Positions 1 through 6,288 are shown, counted from the first letter of the stretch. The stretch: DNA of 7,689 nt from Bacteroidales bacterium (GCA_024762735.1 JANTGU010000100.1:1-7689), one strand, 5' to 3'. Numbers and translations: made by a program. Notes: generated from the sequence alone by a model not told the origin.

Positions 1-2
1 TA

Positions 3-98
3 TTCGACGGAGAACCTTTCAAATGGGTGTTTTTAATATGGGTATTCCTTATTCTTGCAGGAGTCTATTTGGTGAATAAGAAAAAGAGGAGAGGTTGA
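3..98 (+). CDS. C-terminal fragment of an inner membrane protein, possibly an EamA/DMT-family transporter (5' end outside window)
   Basis: This is an open frame entering from the left edge and ending at TGA (96-98), giving the last 31 residues of a protein. It begins FDGEPFKW, continues as a hydrophobic stretch of about 17 residues (VFLIWVFLILAGVYLVN) that fits one membrane segment, and ends with the basic tail KKKRRG, which by the positive-inside rule would be cytoplasmic. A last helix ending in GVYLVN plus a short basic tail is common in EamA/DMT drug-metabolite transporters, but 31 residues cannot prove the family. It is the only plus-strand gene and is convergent with the outer membrane protein gene ending at 395. 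That it is the end of a membrane protein is fairly safe; the family is a guess. Confidence 0.55.
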   Translation, partial: FDGEPFKWVFLIWVFLILAGVYLVNKKKRRG

Positions 99-129
99 TT
101 TTCCAGTAATCACAATAAAACACCCATTT
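21..129. repeat. 13-bp perfect inverted repeat spanning the end of the membrane-protein gene
   Basis: AAATGGGTGTTTT (21-33) and its exact reverse complement AAAACACCCATTT (117-129) are 83 bases apart. The left arm lies inside the coding end of the membrane protein, and the right arm lies 18 bases past its stop. No T-run follows the right arm, so it is not a standard intrinsic terminator, but it could pair in the mRNA 3' end. Confidence 0.4.
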
Positions 130-139
130 CATCATGGGC

Positions 140-313
140 AGGATGGTGCATGGGAGATCTCTCAGTCGTGCCTCCTTCGAGACGCCGGGGCTTGCTTTGG
201 CAAAAACCGCCGTCATGCCGACCTCTCGGAGGCCTGCCCGAATGTGGTCAGGCGGGCATCTCCCGAGCCTCAGTGGCTTCTCTTTGGGCTCTCGCACGGT
301 TTGCAACCGTGCG
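140..313. repeat. GC-rich extragenic repeat mosaic in the 99-394 intergenic region
   Basis: The 296-bp gap between two convergent genes has no credible coding frame. It is GC-rich and holds several complementary segments: GGGAGAT (152-158) with ATCTCCC (258-264); CCTC/GAGG around TCG (222-232); GCCTG (232-236) with a CAGGC near 249-253; and the strong hairpin at 293-313. Phrases such as CGTCATGCCGACC and GGAGATCTCTCAGTCGTGCC resemble dispersed intergenic repeats I recall from Bacteroidota genomes. That resemblance is recollection, not a search. Bases 314-394 show nothing recognisable. Folded in RNA, the segment could protect or terminate transcripts arriving from both sides. Confidence 0.5.
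293..313. repeat. Perfect 9-bp hairpin between convergent genes
   Basis: CGCACGGTT (293-301) and AACCGTGCG (305-313) form a perfect 9-bp stem around a 3-base loop TGC. On the minus strand it lies about 82 bases past the stop of the outer membrane protein gene. No uridine tract follows in either direction, so it is better called a palindromic extragenic element or 3'-end stabiliser than a rho-independent terminator. Confidence 0.6.
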
Positions 314-394
314 CTTCAAAAACTCAGTTCGTTCGGTTTCAAAGTTGAAACAAGACCTGTATTACTTCTTTCGATCTTAAGTACTTCTGAAATC

Positions 395-1558
395 TTAAAA
401 ACTCCATTTCAGCCGCCAGTATAAAAATACTCCTTTTCCGCCTTCGTCGGCAGGCGTTTGGCTGGTAAAATATTGCCCGTACACGGATAGTTCAAGGTTT
501 TCAATGAGCGAGTAACTGAGTGATGGGCCGGTATAAATGGAGTGGTCGTTGGGATTGTACATGACTGAAAGGGTGCCGGTAAAGAGCGGCGTAAACGGGT
601 AGCTTACCTGACCAAAAAACGAGAGTTTTGTTAGCGAAAGGTTTTGCGGGGTGAGCCACATAAAGTAAAACTCTTTCAGGTTGAAGTCTCCCGTCTGTTT
701 TCCATAACCATTGTACAGGGCTTCGAACTGGAGCATCAGCGAGTTGGCAAAGGTGTAATTATAACCCAGTGAAGCCACAAAAGTTCCGGTGGTATCGGAA
801 AAATTTTTCCGGGGATGAAAATAAGAGAGCTCTCCTGACAGTCCTCCTTGTAACAGACTTCCTGAAAAACCACCGCCAACCACGAAATCTCTTCCGTTGT
901 ACCAGCCACCCATAAATTGAATATCGTAATTCCATTTGTTAAACCGGTACAATAGCGCTGCCGTCACCTTTTTGGCGCTGTCGATTTTTACGGCCAAATC
1001 GAGCTTGGAAGAGTAGGAGGGGTAAAATTGAATTCTTACGGCATCGCTGCCGGGTTTTTCTTCGTAATCGAAATCGAAAAAGCTGTAGTAGTTGAACAAG
1101 TCGTTAGGGCTCCACACGAAAGACTGTCCCCAGTTGATACGTTGCCGTCCTATGGTAATCTGAAACTTACCGAGGTTATAGTCAAGAAAAAGCCTGTCGA
1201 ACGTGGTGTTCATAAAAACCGATTTTCCTTCAAACAGGTTCCCGGTAAGATTAACCAGGCCATAATCCTGATTAATGATGTCGGGATATTGCGGGAGGTT
1301 GGTGACGGTTTCGCCATAAATCACCCGGTTTCGTATTTGGGTGTTAAAAGTAAGGTTGTTGGTGATGTTCCAGTTAAAAATTAACCGGTTATGAATCAGG
1401 TTGTCGGTCATCCACTGCTTGTCGATGTGCTGAAAAGAGATGGTTTGCATGTATTTTACATAACCGTTGAGTGTCCAGTTGCGGGAGGTGCCGGCGTTAT
1501 CCTGCGCCTGCATAGCAAGATTGAATAATAGGAATAGGAATGTTATATGTTTTTTCAT
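395..1558 (-). CDS. Outer membrane beta-barrel protein, DUF1302/porin-like
   Basis: The protein has 387 residues. It opens with a type I signal peptide (MKKHITFLFLLFNLAMQAQ, likely cleaved near residue 19; no lipobox Cys). The rest alternates polar and hydrophobic residues with many Tyr, Phe, Trp and Asn, and it ends LKWSF, the terminal Phe expected for recognition by the BAM machinery. Residues 137-155 (GRQRINWGQSFVWSPNDLF) followed by a Pro-Gly-Ser-Asp-Ala turn near 169-173 resemble the GRQ...WG...P..L core of DUF1302/alginate-export-type porins. That family match is from memory and is the weaker part of the call. The gene starts 35 bp after the acetyltransferase stop and is the last gene of the minus-strand run. 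No Shine-Dalgarno is seen upstream of ATG. I infer that it is the outer membrane partner of the LolA/FtsX/ATPase genes upstream. Confidence 0.8.
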   Translation of the reverse strand: MKKHITFLFLLFNLAMQAQDNAGTSRNWTLNGYVKYMQTISFQHIDKQWMTDNLIHNRLIFNWNITNNLTFNTQIRNRVIYGETVTNLPQYPDIINQDYGLVNLTGNLFEGKSVFMNTTFDRLFLDYNLGKFQITIGRQRINWGQSFVWSPNDLFNYYSFFDFDYEEKPGSDAVRIQFYPSYSSKLDLAVKIDSAKKVTAALLYRFNKWNYDIQFMGGWYNGRDFVVGGGFSGSLLQGGLSGELSYFHPRKNFSDTTGTFVASLGYNYTFANSLMLQFEALYNGYGKQTGDFNLKEFYFMWLTPQNLSLTKLSFFGQVSYPFTPLFTGTLSVMYNPNDHSIYTGPSLSYSLIENLELSVYGQYFTSQTPADEGGKGVFLYWRLKWSF

Positions 1559-1593
1559 TGTTAAATGATTCGGTTTATGAAAAAGCCTGTTAA

Positions 1594-2112
1594 TTACTCT
1601 TTGTTTAACTTGTAGTACCTGTGCTCATCCCATATCTTTCCATTTTTGAAAACAGCTTTCTTAAATACTGCGTCCTTTTTATATCTATTTTTTTCCATGA
1701 CTCTCATAGAGGCTAAATTAAACTCAAAAATACCGCTGAATATTCTAACCAGATGAAGGTTTTTGAAACCATAGTCTGTTATTATTTCAACTGCCTTACT
1801 GGCAATGCCTTTGTTCCAATAAGGTTCGCCAATAAAATAGCCTATTTCAGCTGACTTACGATAAACATCCTTGCCAATAAACAATCCAATATTTCCTACA
1901 TAATTCCCTTTCCATTCTATGGCAAAGGTTGTTGTCGGGTCTTCGTTTGAGCAACTATTGATGAAGTTTTTTGCATCTTGTATTGAATAGGGGTGAGGAA
2001 ATGAATCACGTAAATTACTGCTGATCTTTTTGTTATTTGCCAGGATAGCAATTCTTGGTATATCATCCTTAGTGAATGCTCTTAGAATAATATTGTCAGC
2101 TATCAACTTCAT
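1594..2112 (-). CDS. GNAT-family N-acetyltransferase, RimJ/RimL type
   Basis: This 172-residue protein has the length and layout of RimJ/RimL-like (Acetyltransf_3) GNAT enzymes, which move an acetyl group from acetyl-CoA to an amine. It starts with the typical strand IILRAF (residues 8-13). The acetyl-CoA-binding region is AEIGYFIGEPYWNKGIAS (88-105), including the N-K-G-I-A form of the Q/RxxGxG/A loop. Motif B is FNLASMRVMEKNRY (131-144), where Arg 143 replaces the Gly usual in KxGF/Y. The ending, KAVFKNGKIWDEHRYYKL, is also family-typical. The ATG overlaps the TGA of the ATPase gene as ATGA (2109-2112), implying translational coupling. GC over 1681-1800 is about 31% by hand count, against about 55% over 2281-2400 in the ATPase gene, which hints at later acquisition. 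The substrate is unknown, and a role in the transport module is not evident. Confidence 0.88.
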   Translation of the reverse strand: MKLIADNIILRAFTKDDIPRIAILANNKKISSNLRDSFPHPYSIQDAKNFINSCSNEDPTTTFAIEWKGNYVGNIGLFIGKDVYRKSAEIGYFIGEPYWNKGIASKAVEIITDYGFKNLHLVRIFSGIFEFNLASMRVMEKNRYKKDAVFKKAVFKNGKIWDEHRYYKLNKE

Positions 2113-2798
2113 TGTTCCGTTTTTGTATCTTTTGTAACCTTTCCGTCATCCAACACGATAACTCTTTTTGCCCGGTCGATAACCCGCTGGTCGTGGGTTG
2201 AGAAGATAAAAGTAACGTTTTCCTCTTCGTTTAACTTGCGCATGATGTCCAGCAGGTTGGTGGTGGATTTACTGTCGAGGTTGGCTGTTGGTTCGTCAGC
2301 AAGGATAAATTTTGGTTTTGATGCCAATGCCCTTGCCACGGCAACCCGTTGCTGCTGCCCTCCCGACAAACGGTTAGGCCGGATGTCTTCTTTGCCCTGG
2401 ATTCCGATGGCGGTAAATAACTCGGCGATGCGGGCATCACGCTCTGCCCTGGATTTTTTCTGCAGTTGCATGATAAACTCTGCATTTTCCCTGGCAGTGA
2501 GTACCGGTATCAGATTATAAGCCTGAAACACAAAACCGATGTTGTGTAAACGGAAATCTATCATTTCCCTTGACGAGAGGGTGCCGATGTCGGTTCCGTC
2601 AATAATTACCGAGCCGGAAGAGGGGGCATCCAGCCCGCCAATCACGTTGAGCAGCGTGGTTTTCCCGGAGCCGGACGGGCCGACGATGGCGGAAAATTCG
2701 CCCTCTTCAAATTCCAGGTTTACACCGTTAACGGCTTTTACCTCTACTTCGGTATCATGGTAAATCTTGTGTAGGTTTTTTATTTCTATTACTTTCAT
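2109..2798 (-). CDS. ABC transporter ATP-binding protein, LolD/MacB-type
   Basis: The protein has 229 residues, the usual size for a stand-alone LolD/FtsE/MacB-class nucleotide-binding subunit. All motifs are intact: Walker A GPSGSGKTT (40-48), Q-loop Gln 92 in FVFQAYNLIPVLTA, signature LSGGQQQR (144-151), Walker B FILADEP with catalytic Glu 169, D-loop NLDS (173-176), and H-loop His 202 in STHD. The Q-loop wording (F-Q-A/x-Y-N-L-I/L-P) is characteristic of the lipoprotein-release and macrolide-export subfamily, whose partners are FtsX-fold permeases. It therefore probably powers the two permeases encoded at 6260-3752, although 953 bp with a nuclease gene and repeats separate them. The 3' end overlaps the acetyltransferase start by 4 bp. 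Upstream (2799-2913) is AT-rich, with no Shine-Dalgarno and no convincing promoter; a weak TACTTTTT near 2824-2831 is a poor match to the Bacteroidota -7 box. Confidence 0.93.
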   Translation of the reverse strand: MKVIEIKNLHKIYHDTEVEVKAVNGVNLEFEEGEFSAIVGPSGSGKTTLLNVIGGLDAPSSGSVIIDGTDIGTLSSREMIDFRLHNIGFVFQAYNLIPVLTARENAEFIMQLQKKSRAERDARIAELFTAIGIQGKEDIRPNRLSGGQQQRVAVARALASKPKFILADEPTANLDSKSTTNLLDIMRKLNEEENVTFIFSTHDQRVIDRAKRVIVLDDGKVTKDTKTEQ

Positions 2799-2929
2799 GT
2801 TTATAATATTTTCGATTAATAAAAAGTATTTACTTAACAGATCAGCTAGCGTATTTCTTTATTTTGTAATTATCAGATGTTTCATTGTGAATTACAATCT
2901 AATGATACCATCTTTTCATATCGCTCATG

Positions 2930-3012
2930 CTTCGACTCCACTCATACTTCGACTCTGCTCATACTTCGACTCCGCTCATACTTCGACTCCGCTCATACTT
3001 CGACTCCGCTCA
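2930..3012 (+). repeat. 17-bp tandem repeat made from the palindrome arm
   Basis: CTTCGACTCCGCTCATA is repeated head to tail at 2930, 2947, 2964 and 2981, followed at 2998 by a fifth copy of the first 15 bases that runs into the palindrome arm. Units 3 and 4 are identical; units 1 and 2 carry one substitution each (A for G, T for C). The period of 17 is not a multiple of three and there are no unique spacers, so it is neither coding nor CRISPR. Confidence 0.85.
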
Positions 3013-3028
3013 GTATGACACTTAATTG

Positions 3029-3048
3029 TTTGTTTGTTTGTTTGTTTG
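3029..3048 (+). repeat. TTTG tetranucleotide microsatellite in the palindrome loop
   Basis: Five TTTG units lie in the loop between the palindrome arms, preceded by CTTAATTG and followed by TTCTTAT. The equivalent loop at 3504-3530 has the same borders but only three units (3512-3523). Confidence 0.85.
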
Positions 3049-3099
3049 TTCTTATTGTCACACTGAGCGAAGTCGAAGTGCGACTTCTCCCCAGCTCGT

Positions 3100-3420
3100 T
3101 TACTTCTTCTTTTCATAATTTTTGTAATGTGTTTCATTTTTACATTCTGATAACTCCTTTAATTTATTCAAATCACCATTAATTAGTGCAATCTTCTTTT
3201 TACGACTCCATCCTTTTAGCTGCTTTTCAAATTCAATCCCCATTATTGGTTCAGTAAACTCTGTTTGAAAAACAAGTTTAACAGGTCTTCTTTTATATGT
3301 GTAGGCTTTAGCATCAGTACCCTCATTGTGCTCTTGTAATCGTCTCTCAATATTGTTTGTAAACCCGGTATAAAAGCTGCCGTCAGAGCATTCTACAATA
3401 TATACAGTGTAATACTTCAT
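3100..3420 (-). CDS. Single-domain GIY-YIG (URI-type) endonuclease
   Basis: This 106-residue protein is essentially one GIY-YIG domain, the size of the small COG2827-type family. Residues 4-9 (YTVYIV) take the place of the GIY strand and 17-19 (YTG) that of YIG. The helix NIERRLQEHN (23-32) supplies the catalytic Arg and a His, and IEFEKQLKGWSRKKKIALI (62-80) supplies the likely metal-binding Glu (65) and the basic helix typical of the family. NGDLNKLKEL follows and a Lys-rich tail ends it. There is no extra DNA-binding domain, so it is not a classic homing endonuclease. Its biological role is not established for this family; DNA nicking is expected from the fold. It sits between two direct copies of the same palindromic element, inside what would otherwise be a permease-ATPase junction. 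GC over 3181-3300 is about 32%. The start lacks a Shine-Dalgarno. Confidence 0.9.
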   Translation of the reverse strand: MKYYTVYIVECSDGSFYTGFTNNIERRLQEHNEGTDAKAYTYKRRPVKLVFQTEFTEPIMGIEFEKQLKGWSRKKKIALINGDLNKLKELSECKNETHYKNYEKKK

Positions 3421-3447
3421 TTTATGCGGGTTTTAATAGTTTTAATG

Positions 3448-3560
3448 TTTCATAGCGTTCATGCTTCGACCCCGCTCATACTTCGACTCCGCTCAGTATG
3501 ACACTTAATTGTTTGTTTGTTTGTTCTTATTGTCACACTGAGCGTAGTCGAAGTGCGACT
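3448..3560 (+). repeat. Palindromic repeat element, copy 2 (upstream flank of the GIY-YIG gene)
   Basis: This is a 113-bp direct copy of the 2914-3085 element. It has the lead-in TTTCATA, one 17-bp unit (3464-3480), a left arm (3481-3503), a 27-base loop with (TTTG)3, a right arm (3531-3553) and the tail TGCGACT. The arms are inverted copies with 3 mismatches in 23. The 59-bp difference from copy 1 equals three 17-bp units plus two TTTG units; the rest aligns with a few substitutions. The element lies 27 bp upstream of the nuclease start codon. The gap 3421-3751 contains this copy and the third one, and no gene. Confidence 0.8.
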
Positions 3561-3604
3561 GTTTTAACTTTTTATATTTCATTGATCACTTGTTTTTTAT
3601 CATG

Positions 3605-3706
3605 CTTCGACCCCGCTCAGCATGACACGAAATTACGTGGTTGTTTGTTATTACTGTCACACTGAGAGCCCGCCCGACTGAACACAGATCGGGCTGGTAG
3701 TCGAAG
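3605..3706 (+). repeat. Palindromic repeat element, copy 3, with right arm interrupted by a nested hairpin
   Basis: A diverged third copy has its left arm at 3605-3627 and a loop at 3628-3654 keeping one TTGTTTG stretch. Its right arm starts as TGTCACACTGAG (3655-3666) and resumes as GTAGTCGAAG (3697-3706). The 30 bases between stand where other copies have one or two bases. They carry their own inverted repeat, AGCCCG (3667-3672) with CGGGCT (3690-3695). The element lies just past the stop of the second permease gene. Confidence 0.7.
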
Positions 3707-3751
3707 GGTGACTTCGTAAAATTATGTTTTGCTTTTTCATATTATATACTC

Positions 3752-4990
3752 TCAATCTCTAATCGCTTCCACCGGTTTCATTTTTAAAGCGCGTATAGTT
3801 GGAAAAATGGAGGCGATAAGCCCCGTGATAATGACCATTGCCAGTACCTGAAAATAGTCGGCTAATTCTAAATAAGGCTTCATTACCGTGCTGTATCCCA
3901 GTGCTTCAAACCCTTGCCCCACTATCGAAATATCAATGCCATGCCGGCCAAAATAGAGGGTAAACACCGCGCTGATAACGATACCGACAAAGGTGCCTAT
4001 GATGGCCAAAAGGGTAGTTTCGTAAAAAATCATTTTAAAGACTTTAAACTTATTCATGCCAATGGCCATAATCATTCCCAGCTCTTTGGTGCGTTCCAAT
4101 ATTACCATTAACATGGTGTTGACAATAGCAAATCCCAAGGCTATCAATATGATCAGCATAAATATATAGAGCATAAAATCGACCATGGAAGCGGAAACCT
4201 GCAGGTACGGGTCAATTTCAGGCCAGCCCTGGACAAGATAGTCGGGAACGATTTTTTTAATATGCGTTACTTCTGTTTCTGTGTGTTGGTAGTTTTTTAA
4301 AAGAATGGCAATTTCGTGGGCTGTATGGGGGGGCATATCCAGCAATTTATCCAGGTCGGTTTTTCTAACGAATACATTTTGTCCGTCGAACATCGAATTT
4401 TGTGTGCGATAAATTCCTTCTACTTTAAAGCTGGCACCGGTAAGGTTGCCATCGTAATCCTGGAAGGTTATCACAATCTTGGATTTGATTTTTGCGTTCA
4501 GTTTTTTAGCCAGTTTTTCGCTGATGACAATGCGGTTCCTTTTATTCGATTCAAAATAGGTACCTTTGTCTTTGATAAGTTTCTTCCAGATTCCTGTTAC
4601 CGTTTTTTCTTTTTCAGGGTCGATGCCATTGACCATGACACCGGCGGCTTTGGAAGCTGTTGAAGCCATGCCAAAGGTTTTGGTTCGCTCACAAGCCGAC
4701 TTAACTTCGGGATCCCGGCTAATGTCCGTGAGCAGTTTGTCGGTTTGGGTCATTAAAAAGCCCACTTCATTGTTTTCTACAAACTGTTTGTTGTGGATTT
4801 GAATGTGTGATGTTTGGTTTTCAAGGGAATTGTTGATTAACCCCATCACCATTCCTTTCATGATGCCGGTAGATACCAGTCCACCAAAAATACCGACTGT
4901 AACTGCCAGTATGATGATGGAGCTTCTCAGCCGGTTTCGCCAGATGTTCCTCCAGGAAATTTTAAGTATTGTATGGTTGTTTTGTTTCAT
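3752..4990 (-). CDS. ABC transporter permease, FtsX/LolC-LolE type (second permease)
   Basis: The protein has 412 residues in the classic FtsX/MacB layout. A short cytoplasmic start, ISWRNIWRNRLRSS (11-24), leads into TM1 (about 23-42). A large periplasmic domain (about 45-265, MacB_PCD-like) follows, then three C-terminal membrane segments (about 269-297, 320-346 and 377-397). The cytoplasmic loop ERTKELGMIMAIGMNKFKV (299-317) is the coupling segment shared by LolC, LolE and MacB, and the end PTIRALKMKPVEAIRD (397-412) is typical of FtsX-fold permeases. No ATPase is fused, so it needs a separate one, most likely the product of 2798-2109. It starts 52 bp after the first permease gene, with AAAAGG just before ATG as a weak ribosome-binding site. 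As part of a Lol-like pair it would lift a lipid or lipoprotein from the inner membrane; the substrate is not shown. Confidence 0.9.
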   Translation of the reverse strand: MKQNNHTILKISWRNIWRNRLRSSIIILAVTVGIFGGLVSTGIMKGMVMGLINNSLENQTSHIQIHNKQFVENNEVGFLMTQTDKLLTDISRDPEVKSACERTKTFGMASTASKAAGVMVNGIDPEKEKTVTGIWKKLIKDKGTYFESNKRNRIVISEKLAKKLNAKIKSKIVITFQDYDGNLTGASFKVEGIYRTQNSMFDGQNVFVRKTDLDKLLDMPPHTAHEIAILLKNYQHTETEVTHIKKIVPDYLVQGWPEIDPYLQVSASMVDFMLYIFMLIILIALGFAIVNTMLMVILERTKELGMIMAIGMNKFKVFKMIFYETTLLAIIGTFVGIVISAVFTLYFGRHGIDISIVGQGFEALGYSTVMKPYLELADYFQVLAMVIITGLIASIFPTIRALKMKPVEAIRD

Positions 4991-5042
4991 GGCCTTTTGC
5001 TTTCAATCAGAATATGTTTGTTGTTAAGTTTGATACTTCTGT

Positions 5043-6260
5043 TTATCTGCGTAACGAATTAATTACATTCATTCTTCCCAGCGAGATAAGCGGGTATAAT
5101 ATGGCAATGCCAACAATGATAAGAATGACAATTATTTGATGTAAAAAAATATCTGCGCTTAGTGTAGTGGGCATGATGGGCTCGATGCCAAGATTTTCCA
5201 TCGAAACTGCCGCGTCGCCTGATAACCGCATGGGGTTAATGCTGTAGTAATAAACCAGTGGTATGGAAAGTAGGGTTCCGATAAGGATGGCCAGCCCGTT
5301 GATGAGCAGGTTTTCGTACAACGAAACCACCATTAGCTTGGTTTTTTGTGTTCCGATGGCTACCATTACTGCGAATTCCTTTTTGCGTTCCTCGGTCATC
5401 ATGAGGGTGGTGCCAAACACGCCGAAGGCAATAATCATGTACAGAACAGCAATCATGAATATTCCCCCGCTACGGTCGCTTTGAATCTCCTGTACCAGCT
5501 CGGGTGACATTTTTTGCCACGGGATGGCACGGTAATCGCTTCTTTTGAGCTTGTTGTTGAGCTTGTTGGTGATTGATTGGGTGAGGGTAGCGTCATTAAA
5601 TTTCACCACCATGGAGGTAATGCCGTTGGGAAATGAATAAAATGATTGCGCCAGTTTTATTGGCATAAACACAATTTGACGATCAATTTCGACCGAAGGC
5701 ATTTTCACAATTCCTTTGACAGGATAGGCACCGATGGCTGACTGCCCCCAATGTCCCTGACCCAGCAACACCAGCGTGTCGCCGGTAACGATGTTAAGAA
5801 AATGAGCCAGCTTCGAGCCTATCAGAATACTGCTGTCGTTTGGGTTAAGGTACTTTCCGTTGATAATTTTATTGCTAAGATTTAACATGGAGTCTTCCGA
5901 TATCGTGTTGATACCCATAACGAGCACTCCTTTGGTGTTTTTTTCGTTGGAGGCCAGGGCAATACTCTCGAGCCGCATGTTAACCCCTATTATTTGGGGA
6001 ATGGAATGGATGATCTCCAATAAAGAGTCGTTGATTTCCATGCCATTGTCCAGCGATTGGTCATCCCAGTAGTCTTTTTGATGAACCTGCACGTAACCGG
6101 TAAATTGTCCCACGGCATTTTCTATCATTTTTGCGTAGGAACCTTCTTGCAACGATCTGACGAAGACGGCTAAAATAACGGCAAGGGTAACAGAGGTAAC
6201 TGTTATCATGGTTCGTTTTTTATTCCGCCAAATGTTTCGCCAGGCTAATCTTATATTCAT
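5043..6260 (-). CDS. ABC transporter permease, FtsX/LolC-LolE type (first permease)
   Basis: The protein has 405 residues with the same plan as the downstream permease but clearly diverged, so the pair probably forms a heterodimer as LolC and LolE do. The start MNIRLAWRNIWRNKKRTMIT (1-20) leads into TM1 (about 19-36). The periplasmic domain spans about 40-262, and C-terminal membrane segments lie near 266-288, 309-338 and 374-393. The coupling loop is TEERKKEFAVMVAIGTQKTK (289-308), and the C-terminus LISLGRMNVINSLRR is family-like. It lies 70 bp after the LolA-like gene, and that spacer contains a lone palindrome arm (6289-6311). No Shine-Dalgarno is visible before ATG. Transport function follows from the family; the partner ATPase is inferred from context. 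Confidence 0.9.
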   Translation of the reverse strand: MNIRLAWRNIWRNKKRTMITVTSVTLAVILAVFVRSLQEGSYAKMIENAVGQFTGYVQVHQKDYWDDQSLDNGMEINDSLLEIIHSIPQIIGVNMRLESIALASNEKNTKGVLVMGINTISEDSMLNLSNKIINGKYLNPNDSSILIGSKLAHFLNIVTGDTLVLLGQGHWGQSAIGAYPVKGIVKMPSVEIDRQIVFMPIKLAQSFYSFPNGITSMVVKFNDATLTQSITNKLNNKLKRSDYRAIPWQKMSPELVQEIQSDRSGGIFMIAVLYMIIAFGVFGTTLMMTEERKKEFAVMVAIGTQKTKLMVVSLYENLLINGLAILIGTLLSIPLVYYYSINPMRLSGDAAVSMENLGIEPIMPTTLSADIFLHQIIVILIIVGIAILYPLISLGRMNVINSLRR

Positions 6261-6288
6261 GGTTTTATGGGTATTTAGTTTTTGTTAT

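Larger units (their letters stand above)
2914..3085 (+). repeat. Palindromic repeat element, copy 1 (downstream flank of the GIY-YIG gene)
   Basis: This is a 172-bp element. Its order is a lead-in TTTCATA, four 17-bp tandem units (2930-2997), a 23-bp left arm (2998-3020), a 35-base loop with (TTTG)5, a 23-bp right arm (3056-3078), and a tail TGCGACT. The arms are inverted copies of each other with 2 mismatches in 23. The right arm ends 21 bp past the nuclease stop codon, so the nuclease transcript could end in this hairpin. The same element recurs in direct orientation at 3448-3560. The gap 2799-3099 contains no gene; apart from this element only AT-rich sequence is seen. Confidence 0.8.

Noticed and set aside
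293..313. Rho-independent terminator
   Set aside because: The stem is strong, but no T-run follows it on either strand, so it was recorded as a hairpin repeat.
49..424. Open frames on both strands between the membrane-protein fragment and the barrel gene
   Set aside because: They consist of GC-rich palindromic repeat sequence, overlap each other on both strands and show no domain.
1028..1384. 118-codon plus-strand frame inside the barrel gene
   Set aside because: It is antisense to a well-supported outer membrane protein gene and shows no family features.
2930..3012. CRISPR array
   Set aside because: The 17-bp units are directly abutting with no unique spacers, and no cas genes are present.
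2767..3182. Plus-strand open frames over the ATPase upstream region and palindrome copy 1
   Set aside because: The residues are a translation of the 17-bp tandem units and the TTTG run (repeated Ser-Thr-Pro-Leu and Phe-Asp-Ser patterns). There is no ribosome-binding site or known domain, and one frame runs into the nuclease gene on the other strand.
3100..3420. Homing endonuclease within an intron or intein
   Set aside because: The protein is a single GIY-YIG domain without the usual DNA-binding extension, and no interrupted host gene or intron structure surrounds it.
2109..6260. MacAB-TolC type drug efflux operon
   Set aside because: There is no membrane-fusion (MacA-like) or TolC-like gene, the ATPase is not fused to a permease, and a LolA-like carrier is present instead.
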